DNA of 64,000 bases from Arthrobacter ipis (GCF_014694315.1 NZ_JAAOXD010000004.1:97653-161652), one strand, 5' to 3'. Shown: positions 25,253 to 34,355, numbered from the stretch's first letter. Made by a program: numbers and translations. The notes: generated by a model from the sequence alone, not told the origin.

Positions 25253-25756
25253 TTAGCTGGGCGGGCGGCTCTCCTGCTGGGACAGCCGGTTCAGCAGGCC
25301 GTCGAAGCGGGGCGGCATGAGTTCCAGGACTGAGATGGCCGTGCTGGTCCGCTGGATCCCCTCGATCTCCAGGATCTGGTTGGTGATGCGGTAAAGATCG
25401 GCCGTGTCCCGGGCCACCACCTTCGCCATAAGATCGGCGTCCCCCGTGGTGGCATGCACCTCGATGACCTCCGGAATCGCTTCGAGCCCGTGTTCCACCG
25501 AGCCCGCGCGGGTCTGGCTGATGGCCAGGGAAAGGAAAGCCATAAGGCCGTAGCCGAAGGCCGCCGGGTCCAGCCTCCGGCTGAAGGACCTGAGTGCCCC
25601 GCCGCGCTCAAGCCTAGCCAGGCGCGCATGCACCGTGTTCCGTGCGACGCCGAGTGTCCGGGAAAGTGCCAGGGCGCTGGCTTCCGGGTCCTTGTCGAGG
25701 GCGAGGATGATCCTGGCGTCCAGGGAATCGAAGGTGCGGGGATTCGGAATGGTCAT
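25253..25756 (-). CDS. Lrp/AsnC-family transcriptional regulator
   Basis: A 167-aa regulator with the AsnC winged HTH (LDARIILALDKDPEASALAL then VARNTVHARLARLERGGALR) and a C-terminal RAM ligand-binding domain (VIEVHATTGDADLMAKVVA). ATG 25756 follows GGTGAAAAT; the frame is open upstream to 25804 but that part lacks conservation. It is divergent from the aminotransferase-permease pair (93 bp apart) and upstream of the ThDP gene, so it probably controls both directions in response to an amino acid. Confidence 0.88.
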   Translation of the reverse strand: MTIPNPRTFDSLDARIILALDKDPEASALALSRTLGVARNTVHARLARLERGGALRSFSRRLDPAAFGYGLMAFLSLAISQTRAGSVEHGLEAIPEVIEVHATTGDADLMAKVVARDTADLYRITNQILEIEGIQRTSTAISVLELMPPRFDGLLNRLSQQESRPPS

Positions 25757-25849
25757 ATTTTCACCACAGACATTAGAAGTTGAGCAGAAATCCCAAGGGA
25801 CCAAGAGTATCTTGCAATGTGGCCCGGGTCACTTCCATGATCAAGCCTC

Positions 25850-26959
25850 ATGACCACTGATCAGATCCTGGCGGCAGCCGAAACCGCGCACCCCGTCCTT
25901 CGGGGAGCGGTCTCCGGCCTGCCGTCCTACGTCCCGGGCCGGCGCAGCGCCGGCGCGGACATCGCGGCACTCGCCAGCAATGAAAGCCACTACGAACCCC
26001 TGCCCGCGGCCGCCGCTGCGGTGGCACAAGCGGCCGGCAGGATGAACCGCTACCCGGACATGGCCGCCGTCGAGCTCCGCGAACGGATCGCCAGGCACTT
26101 CGGCGTCAGTGCCGGGGAAGTCGCGGTGGGACCCGGCAGCGTCGGCGTCCTCCAGCAGATCATCACCGGGATCTGCGACGCCGGAGATGAAGTGATTTTC
26201 GCGTGGCGGAGCTTCGAGGCCTACCCCATCCTGGTGGAGCTGGCAGGTGCCCGGCCCGTCCGCATCCCGCTGGACGACGCCGAGGGCCACGACCTCGACG
26301 CCATGGCCGCCGCCGTCACAGAACGGACCAAGGTGATCCTGCTGTGCACCCCCAACAACCCGACGGGCGTCCCCATCAGCCATGAACGCCTCGAGGCGTT
26401 CCTCCGCTCCGTCCGCTCCGACATCCTCGTGGTGATCGACGAAGCCTACGTGGAATACGCCGAGGCGGGCAGCGGGCCCGACTCCCTGGCGCTCTACCGC
26501 GAGTACCCGAACGTCTGCGTCCTGCGCACGTTCTCCAAGGCCTACGGGCTGGCCGGCCTGCGCGTGGGGTACGCCGTGGCCGCGGCGGAGATCGCGGAGG
26601 GACTGCGCCGGACCGCCATTCCCTTTTCGGTGACCGCCCTGGCCCAGAAGGCTGCCATCGCTTCGCTGGACGCGGACGACGAGATGCAGGCGAGGGTCGC
26701 CGTCGTCAAGGAAGAGCGCTCGCGGCTGGCCGCACGGCTGGAGGCCCAAGGATGGAAGCTGCAGCCAAGCCAAGGCAACTTCCTGTGGATCCGGGCAGGC
26801 GATGACCTCACGGCGAGGCTCGTGGCCGCATTCGACCAGGCGGACATCATGGTTCGCGCCTACCAGGGCGACGGAATCCGGATCACCGTTGCCGACCCCG
26901 CCTCCAACGACCGCGTGCTCCAGGTTTTGATCGCCGTCCCGGCAGCCCACGCGGGCTGA
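25850..26959 (+). CDS. HisC-like class II aminotransferase, probably aromatic/phenylalanine type
   Basis: PLP-dependent transamination between an amino acid and a 2-keto acid. The 369-aa protein shows LASNESHYEPLP, CTPNNPTGVP, DEAYVEYA and the PLP lysine in RTFSKAYGLAGLRVGY, the HisC/Pat family pattern. It is not in a histidine operon; instead it starts a short operon with an amino-acid permease, divergent from an Lrp regulator. This favours a catabolic or aromatic (Pat/AroT) role over histidinol-phosphate. Substrate is inference. Confidence 0.82.
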   Translation: MTTDQILAAAETAHPVLRGAVSGLPSYVPGRRSAGADIAALASNESHYEPLPAAAAAVAQAAGRMNRYPDMAAVELRERIARHFGVSAGEVAVGPGSVGVLQQIITGICDAGDEVIFAWRSFEAYPILVELAGARPVRIPLDDAEGHDLDAMAAAVTERTKVILLCTPNNPTGVPISHERLEAFLRSVRSDILVVIDEAYVEYAEAGSGPDSLALYREYPNVCVLRTFSKAYGLAGLRVGYAVAAAEIAEGLRRTAIPFSVTALAQKAAIASLDADDEMQARVAVVKEERSRLAARLEAQGWKLQPSQGNFLWIRAGDDLTARLVAAFDQADIMVRAYQGDGIRITVADPASNDRVLQVLIAVPAAHAG

Positions 26960-27013
26960 AACCCCCACCCGTTCCACCTTTACCCGTTCGACAGACAACA
27001 CAGAGGACTCCCC

Positions 27014-28444
27014 ATGGAACAACAGACAATGACGTCTGCCCCGGCGCTTGGCGCCGCGCTGAAACCCCGCCAGCTCACAATGATGGGACTCGGTAGCGCG
27101 ATCGGCGCGGGCCTCTTCATCGGTTCGGGCGCCGGCATCCAGGCCGCCGGCCCGGCGGTGCTGATCTCCTACCTGGTGGCCGGCACCCTCATCATCCTCG
27201 TGATGTGGGCCCTTGGTGAGATGGCTGCCGCCAACCCGGACAGCGGCGCCTTCTCCGTCTACACCGCCCGGGCCTTCGGGCCCGTGGCCGGTGCCACCGT
27301 GGGCTGGCTCTGGTGGCTGCAGCTGGTGGTTGTCATCGCGGCTGAAGCGCTGGGTGCGGCAGGCCTGCTTTCCACCATCTTCCCCGCCCTGTCGGTATGG
27401 CTGATGGCCTTCGTGTTCATCGCGGTGCTCACCGCCGTGAACCTCACCCGGGTGAAGAACTTCGGCGAATTCGAGTTCTGGTTCGCGCTGCTCAAGGTGG
27501 CCGCAATCGTCGGGTTCCTCCTCATCGGCGTCGCCCTCCTGTTCGGCTGGCTGCCGGGTGTCCAGTCGCCGGGCCTGGCCAACTTCAACTTCAGCGGCGG
27601 CGGTTTCGCCCCGCACGGTTTCGCCGGGATCGCCACGGCGCTCTTCGTGGTGGCTTTCGCCTTCGGCGGCACCGAGATTGTCTCCGTGGCCGCAGCCGAA
27701 ACCCAGGATCCTGCCCGGAGCGTCGGGATGGCCGTCCGCACCGTCCTCTGGCGCATCCTCATCTTCTACATCGGCGCGATCTTCATCATCGCGGCCGTGG
27801 TTCCCGTGGGGTCGGCGGGCCTGAAGAGCCCCTTCGCCGCCGTCCTGGATGCCGCAGGCATGCCGGGCGCAGCCACCGCCATCACCTTCGTTGCCGTCGC
27901 AGCACTGCTCTCTGCCCTGAACGCCAACCTTTACGGGGCCTCCCGGATGGCGTTCTCCCTCGCCGAGCGCGGTGAAGCGCCGCGCGTCCTCGCCGCCCTG
28001 TCCAAGTCCCGGGTCCCGGTGGTGGCAGTCCTGGCCAGCGTCTCCTTCGGCGTCGTCACGGCCGTGCTCGAGGTGGCCTTCCCGGAGAAGGTCCTTCCCC
28101 TCCTGCTGAACATCGTGGGCTCGACGTCCCTGCTGGTGTGGACTTCCGCCCTGCTCGCCCAGCTTGCACTGCGCCTCCGCGCGGACCGTGAAGGAACCTT
28201 CCTTCCGCTGCGGATGGCGGGCTTCCCCTGGCTGACGGGCCTTGGCCTGCTCATTCTGGCGGCCATCTTCACGGTGGGCTTCATCGGTGAGGATTCCCGT
28301 CCCCAGCTCCTGAGCACGTTCGCCCTAGTGGCCGTCCTGGCGGCGGGGAACTGGCTGCACCACCGTTCCATGAAGCGCTCCGCCCAGGCGCCGGACCGTG
28401 TCGAGTCCCCGGAGCGCCTCGAGCCTCCGGTGCTCGTCGACTGA
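27014..28444 (+). CDS. Amino acid permease (APC superfamily, AAT type)
   Basis: A 476-aa membrane protein with about 12 helices. The N-terminal signature QLTMMGLGSAIGAGLFIGSG is the substrate-binding unwound helix 1 of AAT permeases; GGTEIVSVAAAETQDPARSV is the helix 6-7 consensus. It follows the aminotransferase by 54 bp with a GAGGAC site, so amino-acid uptake is coupled to transamination. The specific amino acid cannot be read from the sequence. Confidence 0.9.
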   Translation: MEQQTMTSAPALGAALKPRQLTMMGLGSAIGAGLFIGSGAGIQAAGPAVLISYLVAGTLIILVMWALGEMAAANPDSGAFSVYTARAFGPVAGATVGWLWWLQLVVVIAAEALGAAGLLSTIFPALSVWLMAFVFIAVLTAVNLTRVKNFGEFEFWFALLKVAAIVGFLLIGVALLFGWLPGVQSPGLANFNFSGGGFAPHGFAGIATALFVVAFAFGGTEIVSVAAAETQDPARSVGMAVRTVLWRILIFYIGAIFIIAAVVPVGSAGLKSPFAAVLDAAGMPGAATAITFVAVAALLSALNANLYGASRMAFSLAERGEAPRVLAALSKSRVPVVAVLASVSFGVVTAVLEVAFPEKVLPLLLNIVGSTSLLVWTSALLAQLALRLRADREGTFLPLRMAGFPWLTGLGLLILAAIFTVGFIGEDSRPQLLSTFALVAVLAAGNWLHHRSMKRSAQAPDRVESPERLEPPVLVD

Positions 28445-28494
28445 ACCCCGGCTTGGGGGATACCGCGCAAATTGCATGGGGTTCCGCGCAAAGG

Positions 28495-28528
28495 GAAGGG
28501 CGCGTCCGGCCTGGCCGGGCGCGCCTTC
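28495..28528. terminator. GC-rich hairpin between convergent genes
   Basis: Arms GAAGGGCGCGTCCGGCC and GGCCGGGCGCGCCTTC pair with one bulge and almost no loop. It lies between the permease stop and the convergent membrane-protein gene, so it can serve both strands. Confidence 0.65.
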
Positions 28529-28550
28529 CGGCGGTGTTCTGGCTCTTGAG

Positions 28551-29129
28551 CTACGGGGCAGCCGAATTGAAACCGGGATCGGTGGTCGCCGTTTCCAGGA
28601 GCCGGTCGAAGCTGCGGATGCCGTAATCCGGCGGCGTCGCTGCGATGACCATCCGCGTCGTGGTGACCGCATCAGCTTTCGGCTTCGCATTCTGCTTCGC
28701 CTTCGGTGAGCGCGGCGGAATGACCTTCAGGTGCAGGCCGGACACCCCGTTCACAGACAGTGGCAGGCTCCCGCCGTCGAGGAGCAGTGAGCGGAGCCGG
28801 TCAGCCGAAAGCTGTTGGGCCCGGTCCGCCGTCAGTTCAAGAATCACGTCGTTGACGGTCCCGGTCAGCCGCTGCAGGAACGCCCGCTCGCTCGAACTCT
28901 TGGCCCGGATGCCCAGCGCCGTGAAGGCGGTGGCGAAGAGCGCAACAAACAGCATTGTGGCGCCGACGTCCCGAAGGCCGGGCACAATGAGCATCAGGAT
29001 CAGGCACACAACGAACCCGACGACGGAAAACCCGCCGAACATGGCGCCCGCTTCCTCGCCCGGCCTGCCCGTCCATTGCTTGCTGGTGAAGCTGCAGACT
29101 TCCCGGGATTCGGTCCGTGGAGTTGGCAT
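28551..29129 (-). CDS. Hypothetical membrane protein
   Basis: A 192-aa protein with two adjacent hydrophobic helices at about 31-70 (FSVVGFVVCLILMLIVPGLR and ATMLFVALFATAFTALGI) and a mainly cytoplasmic, basic C-terminal half containing TVNDVILELTADRAQQLSAD. I do not recognise the family. It starts 3 bp after the stop of the next gene upstream (29132-29839) and is probably co-transcribed with it; the pair may form one complex. Confidence 0.6.
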   Translation of the reverse strand: MPTPRTESREVCSFTSKQWTGRPGEEAGAMFGGFSVVGFVVCLILMLIVPGLRDVGATMLFVALFATAFTALGIRAKSSSERAFLQRLTGTVNDVILELTADRAQQLSADRLRSLLLDGGSLPLSVNGVSGLHLKVIPPRSPKAKQNAKPKADAVTTTRMVIAATPPDYGIRSFDRLLETATTDPGFNSAAP

Positions 29130-29131
29130 GA

Positions 29132-29839
29132 TCAGTTCCCTTTCACTTCCAGCAGTGCCTCGGCCAGCATGATTGCTTCCCGCGCTTCCCGAAGACTTTC
29201 CCGAAGGCCCGGATCCGGGAAACCGAGGCTGGCGCCGTCCGGGGAGACGGCAAGATCATTGGCAACCTTGCGCAGATTGTCCCGCTCCAGCGCGAGCATC
29301 CGCGACGACGTGAGCTTGACTCTGCTCTTCTCCAGCTCGAAAAGCGAGGTGTTGATTTGGTCCCGGCGGGCCCGGATCGAATGGCAGACCCCCTGGATGC
29401 GCTGAGTGCGGCTGGTGAACATCCGCTCCATCTTGGCTGCAACGTCATGAAGTTCCTTCAGGGTGCTGTATCTGCGCGCCTCATGGGCTCCGTTGTGCCG
29501 GGCCAGGAGCTGGCTGATGAGCGAGAGGCGCTGGCCCCACAGCTCGAGGCCTGCCTGGTTCTGGGTGAGGAGCAGTTCCGCAGCGCCGAGGGCCGTGGCC
29601 AGGGCATCCCGCCGCGGAGTGAGCTTGCCGGCCGCTGCGTCCAGCCGCGCGATGAACTCCCCGTAGTTGTCGAGCGCGGGTCCTTCCTCCCGGCTCGCCA
29701 CCGCCATGGTGGGCGGGGCCGGCGGCCCGATGGCCGCCGTCGGGCTTTCCGTTGGTGTTCCGATACGCGGGGGAGTTGGCGGCTTTCGCGGCGGGACGGC
29801 GCGGGGTTCTGATCCGGAGTCAGGTGCGCCGTCACTCAT
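29132..29839 (-). CDS. Hypothetical helical cytoplasmic protein
   Basis: A 235-aa protein from ATG 29839. The first 55 residues are proline- and charge-rich and likely disordered; the rest is predicted helical and coiled-coil, with DNYGEFIARLDAAAGKLTPR and MERMFTSRTQRIQGVCHSIR. No enzymatic motif is visible. It precedes a two-helix membrane protein with 2 bp between stop and start. The function is unknown. Confidence 0.6.
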   Translation of the reverse strand: MSDGAPDSGSEPRAVPPRKPPTPPRIGTPTESPTAAIGPPAPPTMAVASREEGPALDNYGEFIARLDAAAGKLTPRRDALATALGAAELLLTQNQAGLELWGQRLSLISQLLARHNGAHEARRYSTLKELHDVAAKMERMFTSRTQRIQGVCHSIRARRDQINTSLFELEKSRVKLTSSRMLALERDNLRKVANDLAVSPDGASLGFPDPGLRESLREAREAIMLAEALLEVKGN

Positions 29840-29964
29840 GACCAATCGTCCCCATTCATGATCCGTCCAAGGCAGCCTCACACCGCCACGGACGAGGCAG
29901 GAGCGCCTGCGCACCTGCCTGTGAATCCTCATTCTAAAGCGCGGGACGGGCGTTGTCTGCGGGC

Positions 29965-30020
29965 CCGGTTTCGGGCAGGCTCAATCTGCGGGCCTCGGTT
30001 TCAACAGGCTCAACCAGCGG
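29965..30020. repeat. 3'-end dispersed repeat, two copies
   Basis: Copies at 29965-29992 (GGTTTCGGGCAGGCTCAATC) and 29996-30020 (GGTTTCAACAGGCTCAACCA), ending 7 bp from the stop of the multicopper oxidase gene. Confidence 0.8.
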
Positions 30021-30027
30021 CTCCTCC

Positions 30028-31716
30028 TCACGTCCCCGGCGGGAACAGCGGCCGGTACACCGGCGGGAAGGCGTTCACGGGCAGGGGGTCGCGCTTGGGC
30101 GGGTCGGCGGTGATCGGGTTGTTAGTGCGCAGATCACCTACTGCGTACTGGACCATCATGTCGTGGTCCTCGTGCACGAGGTTGTGGCAGTGGATCATGT
30201 ACCGCCCGCCCTCCTTCGCGGTGGCGTCGAACTGCATCAGCGTGGTGATGGACTCGTTCTCACCGGCGTAGAAGACGTCCTTGGGACCGAGCTCCCAGGC
30301 GAATGGTTTGCCGCCGTTGGTGTTGCGGGCGATGATTTTGGCGTCGGTCAGGTGGATGTGTACCGGGTGGAACCATCCTCCGGATTGGTTAGTAATGGTC
30401 CACTGCTCGACGGCGAAGGGCTGCGGGTTGCCGAACAGCTTGGTAAACCCGGACCTTTCAATGTCGTCCCAGATGACCCCGTTGATGGTCCAAAGGCCGT
30501 TCTGGCGCTCGAACCTGAGCTGCCTCTTCACCGTGGCCATCTGCGGGGTCAGGCTCATCGTGTCGATGCCGCCCTGGGACGCCCTGGGCGGTCCTCCGTT
30601 GTCCAGCCTCGACGGGATGGAGGAGATGGAGCCTGCCCCGGAGCCCGAATCGGCGACCACCTGAAACCGCATGATCTTGTCGGTGTTGGGAAAATCGATG
30701 TTGTTCTTGTTGCTGAGATTGCGCAGGTCGACGGTCTGCCCGGGCCGGTACTTGCGGAAGTCGATCAAAATTTCGGTGCGCTCCGCAGTGCCCATCCGCC
30801 ACGACGAAACGGCCTGGACCACCGGCGTCATGCCGGCGTCGGTGCCAACGATGTGGACGGGTTCACCGTTGGACAGGGTAGGCCGGTAGGAGCGTGAGAT
30901 CGATGCGTCGAGCACGCGGAAACGATAAATGCGTGGTTTGACCTTCATGGTGGGCCACGGCACCCCGTTGACCAGGATCACGTCACCCCACAGCCCCTTC
31001 TCGCCGTTGTCGTTGTACCCGAGCGAGCCGTCCGCTTGGAACAGTGCGTCGGAAAGCATCAGCGGCACGTCGAACTCGCCCTGTGGCAGCTGCGCCTTCT
31101 CAAAGCGGTCGGACAGCGGGTAGAACGCGGCCAGTCCCGAATACACATTCTGGGCGGTGATGTGGTGCTTGTGGTCGTGGTACCAAAGGGTCCGCGCTGC
31201 CTGCCTGTTGGGATAGTGGTAGTTCTTGAAGAAGCCGGAAACGGTAATGTCATTGGCATAGCCGTCGTACTGGGGCAGGGACGCCGAGCCGTGCAGGTGC
31301 GTGGAGGTGCTGAACGGGCCCGGCTGGACCAGGCCCTGCTGCGGGAAGGCGTTGCGGATCCGCACCTCGATCCGGGTGCCCTGCCTGGCGCGGATGGTGG
31401 GCCCGGGGAAGATGCCGTTGTACCCGGCCAAAGTGGTGGTGAGGCCTGGCAGGAAGCGAGCCTGTCCGAGTTTCTGGGTGAGGGCGTACCGCTCGAAAGG
31501 TCTCCGCGGGTCGCCGCCATCGAAGCCCTTCTGGAAGGGCACGAGCTCCGGGGGCCGCCGGAAGACACCCCTGTAAGGGACTGGCGTGTTCTGCGGTGCA
31601 AGCTGACTCCGACTTATGGCCTCTGTGGGCGCCGCCGCCTGAGCGCTGACGGCCAACATCCCGGTCATGGCAGCGCCGGCCACACCCAGTTTCAAAACTT
31701 CCCTGCGAGACGTCAT
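30028..31716 (-). CDS. Tat-exported multicopper oxidase (CotA/bilirubin-oxidase-like)
   Basis: A 562-aa three-cupredoxin enzyme that would oxidise a substrate with O2 reduction outside the membrane. The N-terminus MTSRREVLKLGVAGAAMTGM is a twin-arginine signal. Copper motifs are THLHGS, WYHDHKHH, HPVHIHLT and the type 1/trinuclear motif HCHNLVHEDHDMM near the end. ATG 31716 has GGAGGA just upstream. The spacing resembles spore-coat/bilirubin-oxidase-like and phenoxazinone-synthase-like members rather than laccases with shorter linkers. The physiological substrate is not visible. Confidence 0.9.
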   Translation of the reverse strand: MTSRREVLKLGVAGAAMTGMLAVSAQAAAPTEAISRSQLAPQNTPVPYRGVFRRPPELVPFQKGFDGGDPRRPFERYALTQKLGQARFLPGLTTTLAGYNGIFPGPTIRARQGTRIEVRIRNAFPQQGLVQPGPFSTSTHLHGSASLPQYDGYANDITVSGFFKNYHYPNRQAARTLWYHDHKHHITAQNVYSGLAAFYPLSDRFEKAQLPQGEFDVPLMLSDALFQADGSLGYNDNGEKGLWGDVILVNGVPWPTMKVKPRIYRFRVLDASISRSYRPTLSNGEPVHIVGTDAGMTPVVQAVSSWRMGTAERTEILIDFRKYRPGQTVDLRNLSNKNNIDFPNTDKIMRFQVVADSGSGAGSISSIPSRLDNGGPPRASQGGIDTMSLTPQMATVKRQLRFERQNGLWTINGVIWDDIERSGFTKLFGNPQPFAVEQWTITNQSGGWFHPVHIHLTDAKIIARNTNGGKPFAWELGPKDVFYAGENESITTLMQFDATAKEGGRYMIHCHNLVHEDHDMMVQYAVGDLRTNNPITADPPKRDPLPVNAFPPVYRPLFPPGT

Positions 31717-32098
31717 TGTCTCCTCCAGCCGTTGCGATCCTATGGGTTGACATACAGTGGACCCGCGACCGACAGCCGCGAGTCCGTTCTCCCCCTCGGA
31801 GATGCAGAGACCTGAGGTACAACGGGCCCTAGTGTCTGCCGGACGCACTGGGAAAATCTTGCGGGGTCTGCCAGATTTGGCTGTGCTTCCACCCAAATGG
31901 GGCGTTGACCGCCCCGGCGCGGCTGCATCAAGTTCAGTTTCCTGGCCCGCTTTCCCGACGGCGGTGCTTCCGTACACGGTCGTGTCGTTTATGACTGGCC
32001 TTCGGAATGAATGTTCTGGCTTCATGGAACCAGTAATGAAGTTTGCACGGCGTTGGGGCGCCCTGGCGGCGGCCGTCATTTTCTGGGATGTGTTTCTC
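31717..32098. other. Intergenic region without a supported gene
   Basis: About 380 bp between the multicopper oxidase start and the LuxR fragment. Open frames exist but none has a ribosome site or recognisable motif. It should contain the multicopper oxidase promoter; I could not pick one with confidence. Confidence 0.4.
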
Positions 32099-32203
32099 CT
32101 CGCCGCCAAGGGACTGACCAACGGGGAAATGGTCGAGGGTCTTTTCGTCCCGGAGGTCACCGTCAAGACGCACCTGCGCAGCGTGCTGGACAAGCTGGAC
32201 GGC
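32099..32203 (+). pseudogene. LuxR/NarL-type DNA-binding domain fragment
   Basis: The frame reads GLTNGEMVEGLFVPEVTVKT followed by HLRSVLDKL, a clear match to the C-terminal HTH of NarL/FixJ-type response regulators. Normal consensus Ala-Glu-Ile and Ser-Glu positions are altered, and the receiver domain and N-terminal part of the HTH domain are absent. It runs at base 32203 into a fragment of an unrelated protein in another frame. Confidence 0.7.
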
Positions 32204-32429
32204 CTACAGTTTCGAGCTGCTGGCTGCCGGAGCCAGCGGGGACCTCGCCTACACCGTGGGCTTCGAACGGGCGGACCTGTCAGTCGACGGCGGGCCGGCC
32301 CAGTCAACCAAGCTCCGCGTCACCCACGTCTATCGGCGGGAAGGTGGGGAGTGGAAGATCGTCCACCGGCACGGCGATTACGTGCCGCCGGACGAGGAAC
32401 CGGCCGCGGAGGGCCAACCTGCGCCCTGA
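32202..32429 (+). pseudogene. C-terminal fragment of an NTF2/SnoaL-like protein
   Basis: Seventy-five codons ending at TGA 32427-32429 read AYSFELLAAGASGDLAYTVG and LRVTHVYRREGGEWKIVHRH, the last strands of an NTF2-like domain. The N-terminal half and start codon are missing. The fragment is fused, out of frame, to a LuxR fragment. Confidence 0.7.
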
Positions 32430-32438
32430 CTGCGGCCT

Positions 32439-32548
32439 TGGTTTCGGCAAGCCCGGTTTCGACGGGCTCAACCAGCGGGTTCGGCGCGCGTTTCGATGGG
32501 CTCGGTTTCGACATGCTCAACCCCCGGGTGGGCAGGCTCAACCAGCCG
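32439..32548. repeat. Cluster of 3'-end dispersed repeats overlapping a GH15 stop
   Basis: Four or more copies or partial copies (32439-32453, 32454-32479, 32489-32527, 32531-32548). The copy at 32454-32479 contains the reverse complement of the GH15 TGA, and the rest of the cluster encodes its last 20 or so residues. Confidence 0.8.
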
Positions 32549-34330
32549 AACGTCCCGGAGGGCGAGCGCTGCCTGGACCAGCGCGGCGTGTGTCAGCGCC
32601 TGTGGATAGTTGCCGAGCAGTGCCCCTGAGCCGGGATCGATCTCCTCGCTGAACAGGCCCAGCGGACTGGCGTGCTCAAGAAGGGCCCCGAACAATTCCC
32701 TGGCCTCCGGCGCCCGTCCCGTCAGCCCGAGGGCCTGGGCGAGCCAGAAAGAGCAGGGCAGAAAAGCTCCCTCATCGCCAGGCAGCCCGTCCTGGCCCGG
32801 CGGGTAGCGGTACAGGAAGGGGTAGCCGGCCGACAGCTCCGACCACACCGCATCCACCGTGCCCCGCAGGCGGTCCGAGTCCGGTGGCTCGAAGCCGGTC
32901 ACAGGCAGGATCAGCAGTGCGGAATCGAGATCACCCGAGCCGTACGAGCGGGTGTACGTGTTCTTCGCGGCGTCGAATCCGTTGGTCCTGATGTCGGCGG
33001 CGAGTGCTTCCCGCGCGCTTTCCCACCGGCGCCGCCGCCGGGTACTGATGCGGTGGCTCCGGGCGATCCGAAGCGCCCGGTCCAAGGCCAGCCAGCCCAT
33101 GATCTTGGAGTGCACGTGGTGCGCCGCGTCAGCCCTGATTTCCCAGATACCGGCATCGGGCTCCGGCCAGCGCCGCGCCACAAGATCGGTAAAGCTGCGC
33201 ATGGCCCGCCACGTCTCCGAATTGAGCTGGTGCCCCTGCCGGACGAGGTTCCACGCGGCGTCAAGGACCCAGCCGTAGCCGTCGAGCTGGTGCTGGTGCG
33301 CGGCTCCGTTGCCCACTCGCACCGGAGCGCTGCCCGCGTAGCCGGGCCAGCTCTCCAGCGTGCGCTCGCGGGGGACGTGCCCTCCGGTCAGGGTCAGCAG
33401 CGCCGGCAGCCGGGGCCGCTGCAGCCGGCTCGCGTGCAGCAGCCAGTTCAAAAAGTTCAGGGCCTCGCCGTCCTTGCCCAGGCCGAGGAAGGCGGCGATG
33501 CCGATGCTGGCGTCCCGCGGCCAGGCGTACCGGTAATCCCAGTTCCGTATGCCACCCGGGTCCTCCGGCAGGGACGTGGTGGGGGCCGCAACCGGCGCGC
33601 CCGAGGGGGAATAGGTCAGCAGCTTCAGCGTCAGCAGACTCCGCAGGACTGCTTCACGGAACGGGACGTCCTCGCTGATGCCGGACGCCCACTCCCGCCA
33701 GCGGGCTTCGTCGGCCTCCACCAGATCCCACGCGGTTTCAGGATCGACCCACACCAGGGGTTCCGTGTACGCCAGGGCGAGCACCATCACCACGGGACGC
33801 CCGGGCTCAACGGTGATTGCCGTCGTCGTACCCGGCTCCACCCGCACCCCGCCGCTGACGCCGAGCGACATGGCCAGGGCGCCCCATTCGCAGACCAGGT
33901 GCCGGTCCTGCCGGACGCGGGGGCGGAGATGGCGCTCGCCGAAGCGGGGGTTAAGTTCGACGGCGGCCTCCGCCGTAGAGCCGTCGGCCTCCAGCCGCCG
34001 GATGAGGAGGGTGGTGGGCAGTAGTCTGCCGGAGACTTCCGCCACCATCGCTTCGGTGAGTGTCAGCGTGCCGCCGTCGGTGGCCCAGACCGTTTCGAGC
34101 GTGGCGGAGTGCGGCCGGTAGCGGCGGACGATTTGCTCGGCGGGCCGGGCGGGACCGGCGCGGAAGGTGCCCGCGTCCGGGCCGCCGAGCAGGGCACCGA
34201 AGACGGGATCGCCGTCGAAGGTGGGCGCGCAGAGCCAGTCGATGCCGCCGTCAGCCGAGACCAGGGCGGCCGTGCGCGTGTCTCCCAGCAGTCCGTAGTC
34301 CGCAAGGGCGGGGGAGTGCCTGGCTTCCAT
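32468..34330 (-). CDS. GH15-family glycoside hydrolase (glucoamylase/trehalase-like)
   Basis: A 620-aa cytoplasmic protein with the N-terminal GH15-associated beta-domain (ADYGLLGDTRTAALVSADGG, IDWLCAPTFDGDPVF) and the (alpha/alpha)6 catalytic domain containing GIRNWDYRYAWPRDAS and the acid region PDAGIWEIRADAAHHVHSKI. Family members in actinobacteria hydrolyse trehalose or alpha-glucans. ATG 34330 follows AAGGCGG. The last residues (about GVEHVETEPIETRAEPAG) are encoded by dispersed repeat sequence, which appears to have replaced the native end. Preceded by a small membrane protein gene, 25 bp apart. Confidence 0.88.
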   Translation of the reverse strand: MEARHSPALADYGLLGDTRTAALVSADGGIDWLCAPTFDGDPVFGALLGGPDAGTFRAGPARPAEQIVRRYRPHSATLETVWATDGGTLTLTEAMVAEVSGRLLPTTLLIRRLEADGSTAEAAVELNPRFGERHLRPRVRQDRHLVCEWGALAMSLGVSGGVRVEPGTTTAITVEPGRPVVMVLALAYTEPLVWVDPETAWDLVEADEARWREWASGISEDVPFREAVLRSLLTLKLLTYSPSGAPVAAPTTSLPEDPGGIRNWDYRYAWPRDASIGIAAFLGLGKDGEALNFLNWLLHASRLQRPRLPALLTLTGGHVPRERTLESWPGYAGSAPVRVGNGAAHQHQLDGYGWVLDAAWNLVRQGHQLNSETWRAMRSFTDLVARRWPEPDAGIWEIRADAAHHVHSKIMGWLALDRALRIARSHRISTRRRRRWESAREALAADIRTNGFDAAKNTYTRSYGSGDLDSALLILPVTGFEPPDSDRLRGTVDAVWSELSAGYPFLYRYPPGQDGLPGDEGAFLPCSFWLAQALGLTGRAPEARELFGALLEHASPLGLFSEEIDPGSGALLGNYPQALTHAALVQAALALRDVRLVEPAHPGVEHVETEPIETRAEPAG

Positions 34331-34355
34331 GGTGCGTCCGCCTTTTCTCACTGGG

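Noticed and set aside
25841..27616. Minus-strand frame antisense to aminotransferase and permease
   Set aside because: Covers two unrelated real genes and a gap between them; no motif.
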